This document shows positions 8,457 to 15,657 of a DNA stretch of 63,679 bases, one piece after another (within the stretch, counting starts at the first letter, position 1; every line of letters begins with the position of its first letter). Location: the NCBI GenBank assembly GCA_966211215.1, contig CBIHNR010000006.1, positions 1 through 63,679 on the forward strand, in the 5' to 3' direction. The position numbers were made by a program, and so were the translations under genes. Under the pieces are notes generated by a model, which saw only the letters and a program-made list of their open reading frames with translations, did not search any database and was not told the origin of the DNA. This DNA comes from Desertivirga sp966211215. GTDB lineage: Bacteria > Bacteroidota > Bacteroidia > Sphingobacteriales > Sphingobacteriaceae.

Positions 8457-8828
8457 ATGGAAGATTTAACCAAAGCAGAAGAGCGTATAATGCAGATTTT
8501 CTGGAAACTAAAAAGCGCCTTTGTTAAAGATATTATCGCAGAATTGGAGGATGAGCCTAAGCCTCCTTATAATACAATCTCTTCAATTGTTCGGATACTG
8601 GAGAAAAAAGGATACCTGGGCTACAAGGCTTATGGTAAAACCTACGAATACTTCCCAATAATCTCTAAGGGTGAATACCGCAAAACCTTCTTTAAAAAAA
8701 TGATCTCGGGTTATTTCGATAACTCGGTAGAGAATCTATTGTCTTTCATGGTGAAAGAGCAGAAGCTAAGCGACGAGGAGTTAAAGAAGATTAAAGAGAT
8801 TATTGATAAAAATTCTGATAACGATTAA
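8457..8828 (+). CDS. BlaI/MecI/CopY-family transcriptional repressor
   Basis: A 123-residue winged-helix repressor: LTKAEERIMQIFWKLKSAFV at the start, then the recognition region PPYNTISSIVRILEKKGYLG near residues 38-57, and a C-terminal dimerisation helix pair (ENLLSFMVKEQKLSDEELKK). Proteins of this family bind a dyad over their own promoter and are inactivated by a partner M56 membrane protease. The next gene encodes such a protease, overlapping or abutting it, so a signal-relay pair is likely. The inducer is unknown; nothing here shows beta-lactams specifically. Confidence 0.92.
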   Translation: MEDLTKAEERIMQIFWKLKSAFVKDIIAELEDEPKPPYNTISSIVRILEKKGYLGYKAYGKTYEYFPIISKGEYRKTFFKKMISGYFDNSVENLLSFMVKEQKLSDEELKKIKEIIDKNSDND

Positions 8829-8841
8829 CCCGGGTATTGTT

Positions 8842-10539
8842 ATGATTGGATATTTTCTCGAATCGGCAATCCTCATGCTGTTGTTTTGTGGATGCTACCA
8901 TTTTGTATTTAAGAGGTTCACTTTCTTTACGTTAAACCGCTTTTATTTAATCATAAGCCTTTTAATATGTTTATTCACGCCTCTGTTGAAATTTAAGGTT
9001 AACAGCTCTGCTATTTCAAACATGCTTATAGCAATGCCGGAGGACGTGATGCTGGATAATACCGAAGAAATTATAAATCAACAAGGAAGTGTAAAAACGA
9101 TAACTCAGGAGCAATCACCCTTAAATTGGGTTAAGCAGGACGGTTATAGCATAGGAGTAGCTTTAGTAATTTATACCCTTGTTGCGGGAATTCTTCTTAT
9201 TAAGTTATTGATTGTAATAACTTTTCTATACTTAAAGTCATTGAAGGGTTACAGGAATGAGGGATTTATAATTCTCCCTGCTTTTAAACGATTTTCCAAT
9301 TGCTCGTTTTTCAATCTTTTATTTATTAGCGGGGAGGGGCTGTCTAAAGAAGAATTTGGGCAGATTGTAGCGCATGAGAAAGTCCACAGAGAGAAGTTGC
9401 ATTCTGCGGATAAAATAGTTGCTGAGTTTGCTCAGGCATTAATGTGGTTTAATCCGTTGATTTATTACTACAAAAATGCTATCAACCAAAATCATGAATA
9501 TGAGGTTGACAGCTTGTTAGTAAGGGTGGTTAATAAGGAGGATTATAGCAATTTTCTTGTTAAACTCTGCTCTCCCAGTACACCGTATTTTACAAATGGC
9601 TTTAGCAGCCATCCATTAAAAGAACGAATTCAATTCATTTTTAAAAAACCATCTCATAACATGAAAAAATTAATCTATTTAACATTGCTGCCATTGGTGC
9701 TGCCTGTTGTTACTGTATTTGCCTTAGAAAAGGCAAAAGTTGTAAGCGCTATAATTGAATCGAAAGAATTGCCAAGTGGGAGTTCAGCCTTCAGGTTTAA
9801 ACCAGACAATCAAGTTTTTGCTAAAGAGAAAACTGGAGTAGGTGAGAAAACTACTCTTGGGATAATTACAGATCTGGCTGAGTCTTTACAAGTTAATGAT
9901 ATTGTGCAATTGCCGACAGAGGTAAGCCTAACTAATTTAATCAGTAAACCCGTTTCCGCGGCCTTAAATGCCAACGATAAATTCACTGTGATTTTGGATC
10001 CAGGGCATGGTGGGAAAGATAATGCAGCCCACTTTGATGGGATTTATGAAAAGGACCTGGTTCTAGAAATTTCAAAAAGCATTAAAGGCGCGCTCGAAAA
10101 AAACGGTTTTAACGTAATTTCCACGAGGAACTCTGATGAGTTTATTGCTTTATCGGAACGTGTGAAAAATAAAGGCGATGTTTTCATCTCTATCCATGTT
10201 AACTCTACACCTGCGAACTATAAAGGGACTAAACCAGGTGGCATGGATATCTATGTTCCAAATAAATATAGAATGAAAGATTCGACGTTACTCAATCGGA
10301 GTATGTCACTTGGCTCTTCATTTAAAGCGGAGCTATCTTCTCTTGATATTAAGATGAGCACGGACCTCAAAGATGTTAACTTGTATGTCCTCGGCAATAA
10401 TCCTTCGCCATCAATCCTTTTAGAATTGGGTTATCTGGATAATAAAACTGACCTTCTACATCTGACTAATAAAGCCTATCAGGATAAACTGGCAGAAAGT
10501 TTCGTAAAGGCCATTAACGGCTATAAGTCTAGGCTGTAA
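8842..10539 (+). CDS. BlaR1-like M56 metallopeptidase fused to N-acetylmuramoyl-L-alanine amidase
   Basis: The N-terminal half (about residues 1-285) is an M56 integral-membrane protease with several transmembrane helices and the zinc motif HEKVH in QIVAHEKVHREKLHSADK, followed by a further transmembrane segment after PSHNMKKLIYLTLLPL. The C-terminal part (about 375-565) is an Amidase_3 domain with VILDPGHGGKD, YEKDLVLEISK, VFISIHVNST and LLELGYLDNKTD, carrying the zinc ligands and catalytic Glu. I start at ATG 8842 rather than the TTG 13 codons earlier because MIGYFLESA begins the first membrane helix. The fusion suggests a protein that both senses envelope state and cleaves peptidoglycan; that is inference. 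Confidence 0.88.
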   Translation: MIGYFLESAILMLLFCGCYHFVFKRFTFFTLNRFYLIISLLICLFTPLLKFKVNSSAISNMLIAMPEDVMLDNTEEIINQQGSVKTITQEQSPLNWVKQDGYSIGVALVIYTLVAGILLIKLLIVITFLYLKSLKGYRNEGFIILPAFKRFSNCSFFNLLFISGEGLSKEEFGQIVAHEKVHREKLHSADKIVAEFAQALMWFNPLIYYYKNAINQNHEYEVDSLLVRVVNKEDYSNFLVKLCSPSTPYFTNGFSSHPLKERIQFIFKKPSHNMKKLIYLTLLPLVLPVVTVFALEKAKVVSAIIESKELPSGSSAFRFKPDNQVFAKEKTGVGEKTTLGIITDLAESLQVNDIVQLPTEVSLTNLISKPVSAALNANDKFTVILDPGHGGKDNAAHFDGIYEKDLVLEISKSIKGALEKNGFNVISTRNSDEFIALSERVKNKGDVFISIHVNSTPANYKGTKPGGMDIYVPNKYRMKDSTLLNRSMSLGSSFKAELSSLDIKMSTDLKDVNLYVLGNNPSPSILLELGYLDNKTDLLHLTNKAYQDKLAESFVKAINGYKSRL

Positions 10540-10574
10540 ATAATTTGCTTTAGTCATTGTTTAATTGTTGTGTG

Positions 10575-11873
10575 ATGTATTTATTACAAGTATCAGCCTG
10601 TACTTCGATTTTCTATCTTTTTTATAGAATTTTTTTAAAGAGGCTCACTTTTTTTAGTCTTAACAGATATTATTTACTGGCGGTTCTGGTTATGAGCTTT
10701 GTAATCCCCACAATAAAACTTCCGGCAGATACTATTATTAATATGAGTTCTTCGGAGCAATATTCTATACTCACAAGGGCTACGCCAGATATTATGCCTT
10801 CCGTAACCACAACTACAGGGTATAAACAATCTCATCGGCTAGATTTTGGCTGGAAACGATGTTTGCTTTTTGTTTACTTATGTGTTGCAGGATTGCTGGG
10901 GACTAGATTTGTAATTTCTATGGTATTGCTCCTGTTGCATTTGAAAAAAAGTAAAGTTGAAACAATCCGCTCACTAAAACTTATTAGGAATGACAGTTAC
11001 TTAAAGAACGGTTCGTTTCTCAACTATATTTTTCTAGATTCTAAAAACCTCAGTAAAATTGAAGAAGAACAAGTATTGGCTCATGAGATGGCTCACGTAG
11101 GCTGCCTTCATTCTTTTGATAAAGTATTATCCAATATAATTCAGGTTATTTTATGGTTTAATCCCTTTAGTTATTGGCTTTCAAATGCAATTGAAGAAAA
11201 TCACGAATTTCAGGCAGATGGTATAGTTATCAGAAGTGCTGATAAAAAACGATATGCTGAATTACTGTTGGGCCTATCTAATAATTCGGGAAGTAATTAC
11301 TCTCATCATTTCAATAGACAGCCTCTTAAATCGCGTGTAAAAATGTTATTTACAAAACCTTCAAAAAATAATAAAAAACTCATTTACCTCTTATTAATGC
11401 CATTAATTACTTTATGTTGTATGGCATTTGCCTCTAAGAAATCTTTAACAACTGGAATTAAAGAAATTGGGGTGATGATGAACAAAACAAAATTACCAAT
11501 AGCATTCAAGAGCCCATCTGCTTTTTTAGATGGCCGGGAAATGAGGCCGAATAGACATCACTTTGTGCATAAAACAAAGATTAGTTCTCCCATTAGAATT
11601 CAATCTGACAGTGTTATTGTAAAGGAAAAAAGAGATACTACCTCTGATAATGATTGGTTTATGAAAGAATTTAAAGATGCAAGCTTCCAGGCGGAAGATT
11701 CCATAAAGTTTAATGAGGATCGCTCAGTAATGAAGCTTTATGGAAATGCAAAAGTTCGGTCTAAAAAATATTCGATGCAAGGAAATCTCATTAAGATCGA
11801 TTACAAGGAAAAAAAAGTTTATTGCATCGGGAAGGCAGAAATTGAAGATAGAACTTCGGTAGTCGAAAAATAA
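10575..11873 (+). CDS. Second M56 metallopeptidase with OstA/LptA-like tail
   Basis: About 432 residues; starts at ATG 10575 (MYLLQVSACTSIF) in preference to a TTG six codons upstream. Four membrane segments and the zinc motif HEMAH in VLAHEMAHVGCLHSFDKVLS define an M56 domain closely related to the preceding one (compare YRIFLKRLTFFSLNRYYLL with the same region there). A membrane helix follows NNKKLIYLLLMPL. The last about 55 residues (SVMKLYGNAKVRSKKYSMQG, then IDYKEKKVYCIGKAEI) resemble a short beta-taco repeat of the OstA/LptA type. Tandem paralogues with different periplasmic tails suggest two inputs to one BlaI repressor. Confidence 0.82.
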   Translation: MYLLQVSACTSIFYLFYRIFLKRLTFFSLNRYYLLAVLVMSFVIPTIKLPADTIINMSSSEQYSILTRATPDIMPSVTTTTGYKQSHRLDFGWKRCLLFVYLCVAGLLGTRFVISMVLLLLHLKKSKVETIRSLKLIRNDSYLKNGSFLNYIFLDSKNLSKIEEEQVLAHEMAHVGCLHSFDKVLSNIIQVILWFNPFSYWLSNAIEENHEFQADGIVIRSADKKRYAELLLGLSNNSGSNYSHHFNRQPLKSRVKMLFTKPSKNNKKLIYLLLMPLITLCCMAFASKKSLTTGIKEIGVMMNKTKLPIAFKSPSAFLDGREMRPNRHHFVHKTKISSPIRIQSDSVIVKEKRDTTSDNDWFMKEFKDASFQAEDSIKFNEDRSVMKLYGNAKVRSKKYSMQGNLIKIDYKEKKVYCIGKAEIEDRTSVVEK

Positions 11874-11896
11874 AGCTTGTCACTTTCCAAGATTGG

Positions 11897-13030
11897 TTAA
11901 AACGCTTCAGATACAGATAAATAAAATCCTTTCTGCCTTTTTTCGTTGTCGCGTTTTTCGCCGAAAGCATAATCAAAGCGCAAAGTTGTGCCTCGTTTCG
12001 GGTCAACAAAATAGCGAGCACCAGCACCGTAGCTCGGTTTTAATCTATCAAATGAAAACTCGCCCCTGCTATAAACCGAACCTGCTCCAGCAAATGCTGC
12101 CAAGCCAAATCGAGGAATAAGCCTGTAGCGTAACTCAGCCTGGGCTGCTAATAAATCTTGCCCTCTGTATCTTCCGGTGTAATAGCCTCGCATCATTTGG
12201 TCATTGCCTAGTTGCGGTAATAAATAAAATGGCGAGGATGAACCTAGTAAGGATTGATAGTTAAGATTCAAGCCAAACACCGTTTTATCGTTGAAACTCT
12301 TAAAGTTTCTAAAATCAATTTTAAACGTACTTCCCGTAAAATTATCGCCACCAAAAAAATCAGGAGCGTAGGAGTAGTTTAGCTTCAAATAAGTGCCTTT
12401 AGTGGGGTAGTTGTTGGAATTTCTGGTGTCGATAATTTGGGATAAGCCAAAGTAAAACACTTGTCCGCCATCCCTATCCCGGGTAAGCAAATCGGCTTCG
12501 TAGATGCCTCCTATTTCCTTATCGGTGAATTTGTAGTTTTCATAACTCGACGTAAGCCCTACATAAATTCCCCGACTTAATTTTTTCTCAACTTCAGCGC
12601 TTACTTTAATCAGTTTCTGAGTAATAACGTCTTTATTGGCAGCTAAAGTTCGATCGCCAACTCCATAATAATTGAACGGGAAGTTCTTATATCGCAACTC
12701 GCCAAGATAATGGTATTTATTTCCAGCGGTCCAGATGTCGGGCTTGAAAGATAATTGCCACTGCTTTTTAGTGGTTACGGCAGCCACACCTGACATAATT
12801 GAAGGGCGGGTAATGGTATCCTTTTTATTATAGTAGAACGATGATAAGGAGACAAGCCCGAAAGCCCAGCCTGTTTCTTGAGCGTAGGCCAATGCTGGAA
12901 GGATCAAAAAGGAACCTCTTTTGCTGGTATCGCCCTCGTTAGACAACAGGCGCTCCGTTAGCCGGCGTTGCGCATATAGTGGAGAGGTTGCTAAGAGAAA
13001 TATTAGAGCGGATATCAGATAAGCTTTCAT
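11897..13030 (-). CDS. BamA/TamA-type (Omp85-like) outer-membrane barrel protein
   Basis: The 377-residue protein has a signal peptide (MKAYLISALIFLLATSPLYA) and then a barrel resembling the C-terminal surface-antigen domain of Omp85 proteins: GSFLILPALAYAQETGWAFG, FYFGLSQIIDTRNSNNYPTKG near residue 195, and GNDQMMRGYYTGRYRGQDLL near 280, with a terminal aromatic (SVSEAF) as expected for an outer-membrane signal. No POTRA domains precede the barrel, so it is a short member. Role in lipid or protein transport is unknown. It converges with the M56 gene, 24 bases apart. Confidence 0.82.
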   Translation of the reverse strand: MKAYLISALIFLLATSPLYAQRRLTERLLSNEGDTSKRGSFLILPALAYAQETGWAFGLVSLSSFYYNKKDTITRPSIMSGVAAVTTKKQWQLSFKPDIWTAGNKYHYLGELRYKNFPFNYYGVGDRTLAANKDVITQKLIKVSAEVEKKLSRGIYVGLTSSYENYKFTDKEIGGIYEADLLTRDRDGGQVFYFGLSQIIDTRNSNNYPTKGTYLKLNYSYAPDFFGGDNFTGSTFKIDFRNFKSFNDKTVFGLNLNYQSLLGSSSPFYLLPQLGNDQMMRGYYTGRYRGQDLLAAQAELRYRLIPRFGLAAFAGAGSVYSRGEFSFDRLKPSYGAGARYFVDPKRGTTLRFDYAFGEKRDNEKRQKGFYLSVSEAF

Positions 13031-13037
13031 TGCAACG

Positions 13038-13069
13038 CGAAGATAGTCTTTGAGGTGGCTTTTTTACAA
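13038..13069 (-). promoter_or_regulatory. Candidate promoter of the Omp85-like gene
   Basis: On the minus strand TTG (complement of 13067-13069) and TATCTTCG (complement of 13038-13045) are 21 bases apart and resemble the Bacteroidota TTG-N(17-23)-TAnnTTTG promoter with one mismatch. The -7 element ends seven bases before the ATG. Confidence 0.42.
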
Positions 13070-13096
13070 TCCCTGCTCTAACACTTTGAAAAATAC

Positions 13097-13104
13097 TATT
13101 TTTG
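13097..13104 (+). promoter_or_regulatory. Candidate -7 box of the deoxyhypusine-synthase-like gene
   Basis: TATTTTTG fits TAnnTTTG and ends 19 bases before the ATG at 13124. No well-spaced -33 TTG is evident. Confidence 0.35.
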
Positions 13105-13123
13105 CCGTTCAATTTTAAACGTT

Positions 13124-14098
13124 ATGAACAGAGGCCCTATTTCTCAATTTATAGAACACCACTACCGCCACTTTAATGCCGCGGCATTAGTAGACGCTGC
13201 AAAAGGATACGAAACTCATCTTTTAGAAGGTGGAAAAATGATGATTACACTTGCCGGTGCGATGAGTACCGCTGAGTTAGGTATTTCTCTAGCTGAAATG
13301 ATTCGCCAAGGCAAGGTAGATATAATCTCTTGTACAGGTGCAAACCTTGAAGAGGATATTATGAACCTTGTGGCGCACTCACACTATAAGCGCGTTCCAA
13401 ATTACCGCGATTTAAGTCCTCAAGAAGAATGGGACTTATTAGAAAATGGATTTAACCGCGTTACGGATACCTGCATTCCCGAAGAAGAGGCTTTCCGCAG
13501 AATTCAAAGACATATCGTTAAAATCTGGAAAGACGCCGAAGAAAAAGGCGAGCGTTATTTCCCACACGAGTATATGTACAAATTACTTCTTAGTGAAGTG
13601 ATGAAAGAAAATTACGAAATACCGGTTGAACATAGCTGGATGATTGCAGCTGCCGAGCGTAATTTGCCAATTATTGTACCAGGCTGGGAAGATAGCACAA
13701 TGGGTAACATATTTGCTTCCTATATTATTAAAGGCGAATTAAAGGCAAGCACCATGAAAAGCGGTATCGAATACATGGCATGGTTAGCCGATTGGTACAG
13801 GGCAAACAGCAGTGGCAAAGGCATTGGTTTTTTTCAAATCGGAGGTGGTATTGCGGGGGATTTCCCTATTTGCGTAGTTCCAATGCTATATCAGGATTTA
13901 GAAATGCATGATGTACCTTTTTGGAGCTACTTCTGCCAGATTTCAGATTCAACTACGTCGTATGGCTCTTATTCGGGTGCGGTTCCAAATGAAAAAATCA
14001 CCTGGGGTAAGCTGGATATAACTACGCCGAAATTTATTGTTGAGTCTGATGCTACCATAGTTGCACCCTTAATTTTTGCATGGATACTAAAACAGTAG
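13124..14098 (+). CDS. Deoxyhypusine-synthase-family protein
   Basis: The 324-residue cytoplasmic protein matches the deoxyhypusine synthase fold: GKMMITLAGAMSTAELGISL near residues 35-57 (NAD-binding), DIISCTGANLEEDIMNLVAH near 66-85, GWEDSTMGNIF near 190 and FFQIGGGIAGDFPICVVPML near 235-254. The eukaryotic enzyme uses spermidine to modify eIF5A, which bacteria lack; bacterial relatives are thought to act on free polyamines, for example as homospermidine-synthase-like enzymes. The conserved catalytic Lys region could not be assigned with certainty. It is a single gene ahead of the respiratory operon. Confidence 0.87.
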   Translation: MNRGPISQFIEHHYRHFNAAALVDAAKGYETHLLEGGKMMITLAGAMSTAELGISLAEMIRQGKVDIISCTGANLEEDIMNLVAHSHYKRVPNYRDLSPQEEWDLLENGFNRVTDTCIPEEEAFRRIQRHIVKIWKDAEEKGERYFPHEYMYKLLLSEVMKENYEIPVEHSWMIAAAERNLPIIVPGWEDSTMGNIFASYIIKGELKASTMKSGIEYMAWLADWYRANSSGKGIGFFQIGGGIAGDFPICVVPMLYQDLEMHDVPFWSYFCQISDSTTSYGSYSGAVPNEKITWGKLDITTPKFIVESDATIVAPLIFAWILKQ

Positions 14099-14259
14099 TA
14101 TTTGTTTATACATATCCAAACACTTTCTGATTGATATTTGTGATTGATTAGATAAAAAGTGGGTGCTTGAGTTCAGTTAGGCGCTTTTTTGATTTTTTTA
14201 GAACGATTATAAATTGATTTTACAGGTCATGAGAGTGTCATGGATACATGAATTAATTA

Positions 14260-14267
14260 TACTTTTG
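14260..14267 (+). promoter_or_regulatory. Candidate -7 box of the act-cox operon
   Basis: TACTTTTG matches TAnnTTTG and lies 68 bases before the actA ATG. It is the only good match in the gap after the deoxyhypusine-synthase-like gene; a -33 TTG is not convincing. Confidence 0.42.
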
Positions 14268-14271
14268 TCCT

Positions 14272-14301
14272 CCGAAAATGTGCCTTAAAGCACATCTTCG
14301 G
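14272..14301 (+). promoter_or_regulatory. 5' leader hairpin of the act operon
   Basis: CCGAA-A-ATGTGC pairs with GCACAT-C-TTCGG around the loop CTTAAA, making a 12-position stem with one A/C mismatch. It begins five bases after the candidate -7 box, so it would be at or near the very 5' end of the mRNA. No U-run follows, so a stabiliser or protein-binding role is likelier than termination. Confidence 0.5.
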
Positions 14302-14335
14302 TTTTACATTCAATTTTTTATCGTAAAATATAAAT

Positions 14336-15619
14336 ATGAGAAGCATCTCATTGGTTTTTAGAAGAATTGCAAAATCTTTACTTTTAGTTTCAGCCCTGAG
14401 TTTCGGAATTAATGCTAATGTGCAAGCTGCACCTGCAGGCGATGCCGCAGCTGGAGGCGCGTTGTTTAAGCAGAAGTGTACATCTTGCCACGCTATCGAC
14501 CGTCAGGTTGTTGGCCCGGCGTTAAAGGGTGTTACATCTAAGCATGATGAAGCTTGGTTGATTAAATGGGTAAAGAATTCGCAGGCATTGATAGCTTCAG
14601 GAGATCCTGCAGCTGTGAAAGTTTTTAACGAATTCAACAAAACAGTAATGACTCCCTTCCCGGAGTTGTCTGACGACGATGTTAAAAACATCTTAGCGTA
14701 TGTTGAAACAGGTGGCGGCGAAGCTAAAAAAGAAGAAGGTGCTCCTACTGAAGAAGGTGCAGCCGGCGGAGCCAAAGAAGAAGGTGTGAGCGACTTCATG
14801 TTAAGCGGTCTAATCCTGATTGTTGTTGTTGCTTTGTTGGTTATCCTTGTTTTAAACAGGGTAATTAAAACCTTAAATCGCATTATTCTTCAGAAAGAAG
14901 GTGTGGCTGTTGAGGAGATAGAGGAAGAATCTGCAGCAGTGCGCTTTAGAAAATTGGCAAAGAATAAAAAGTTTGTATTCTTTGTAATCATCCTTTTAGT
15001 TGCTTTATTCGGTTCTATGGGCTGGAGGGCAATGTGGAATACAGGTGTGCATCAAGGTTACCAGCCAGAGCAACCTATCAAGTATTCTCACCAATTGCAT
15101 GCTGGTACATTAAAAATTGATTGCCAGTACTGCCACTTTAATGCATACAAATCAAAAAATGCAGCTATTCCATCACTAAATGTTTGTATGAACTGCCACT
15201 CGTACGTTACTGCAAGTGACAAGTACAATGGACAGACTTCTCCTGAGATTGCAAAAATCTACAATGCTTTAGATTATGATCCTCAAACTAAAAAGTATGG
15301 AGCAAATCCGAAGCCGATTCAGTGGGTTAGAATTCATAACCTGCCAGATTTTGCATACTTCAATCACTCGCAGCACGTAACCGTAGCTGGTATTAAATGC
15401 CAGGAGTGTCACGGCCCAATTCAAACTATGCCGGAAGTGTACCAGTACTCTCCGCTTACTATGAAATGGTGTATCAATTGCCACCGTGAAAAAGAAGTTA
15501 ATTCAAAAGGCAATGCTTACTATGACAAAGTACTAGCTGTACACGACCAGTTGAAGAAAGGCGAGAAGGTAACACCTGCAGTGTTAGGTGGGCTTGAGTG
15601 CGGTAAATGTCATTATTAA
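14336..15619 (+). CDS. actA: Alternative complex III subunit A, multiheme cytochrome c with fused monoheme domain
   Basis: The 427-residue protein carries six CxxCH heme sites. One (CTSCH near residue 50) is in an N-terminal class I cytochrome c domain after a signal peptide; five (CQYCH, CMNCH, CQECH, CINCH, CGKCH) lie in the C-terminal multiheme domain after two membrane segments near residues 155-175 and 213-230 (FVFFVIILLVALFGSMGW). ActA passes electrons from the quinol-oxidising complex toward the terminal oxidase in the periplasm. It heads the act-cox operon. The N-terminal monoheme module is additional to the pentaheme core described for the family. Confidence 0.92.
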   Translation: MRSISLVFRRIAKSLLLVSALSFGINANVQAAPAGDAAAGGALFKQKCTSCHAIDRQVVGPALKGVTSKHDEAWLIKWVKNSQALIASGDPAAVKVFNEFNKTVMTPFPELSDDDVKNILAYVETGGGEAKKEEGAPTEEGAAGGAKEEGVSDFMLSGLILIVVVALLVILVLNRVIKTLNRIILQKEGVAVEEIEEESAAVRFRKLAKNKKFVFFVIILLVALFGSMGWRAMWNTGVHQGYQPEQPIKYSHQLHAGTLKIDCQYCHFNAYKSKNAAIPSLNVCMNCHSYVTASDKYNGQTSPEIAKIYNALDYDPQTKKYGANPKPIQWVRIHNLPDFAYFNHSQHVTVAGIKCQECHGPIQTMPEVYQYSPLTMKWCINCHREKEVNSKGNAYYDKVLAVHDQLKKGEKVTPAVLGGLECGKCHY

Positions 15620-15657
15620 TTAATTAAGAACTTACGAATACAGTTTATATAGCTTAA

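Noticed and set aside
14101..14200. Terminator after the deoxyhypusine-synthase-like gene
   Set aside because: A weak AAAAAG/CTTTTT pairing with a loop of about 20 bases near 14155-14190 was noted, but it is too poor to call.
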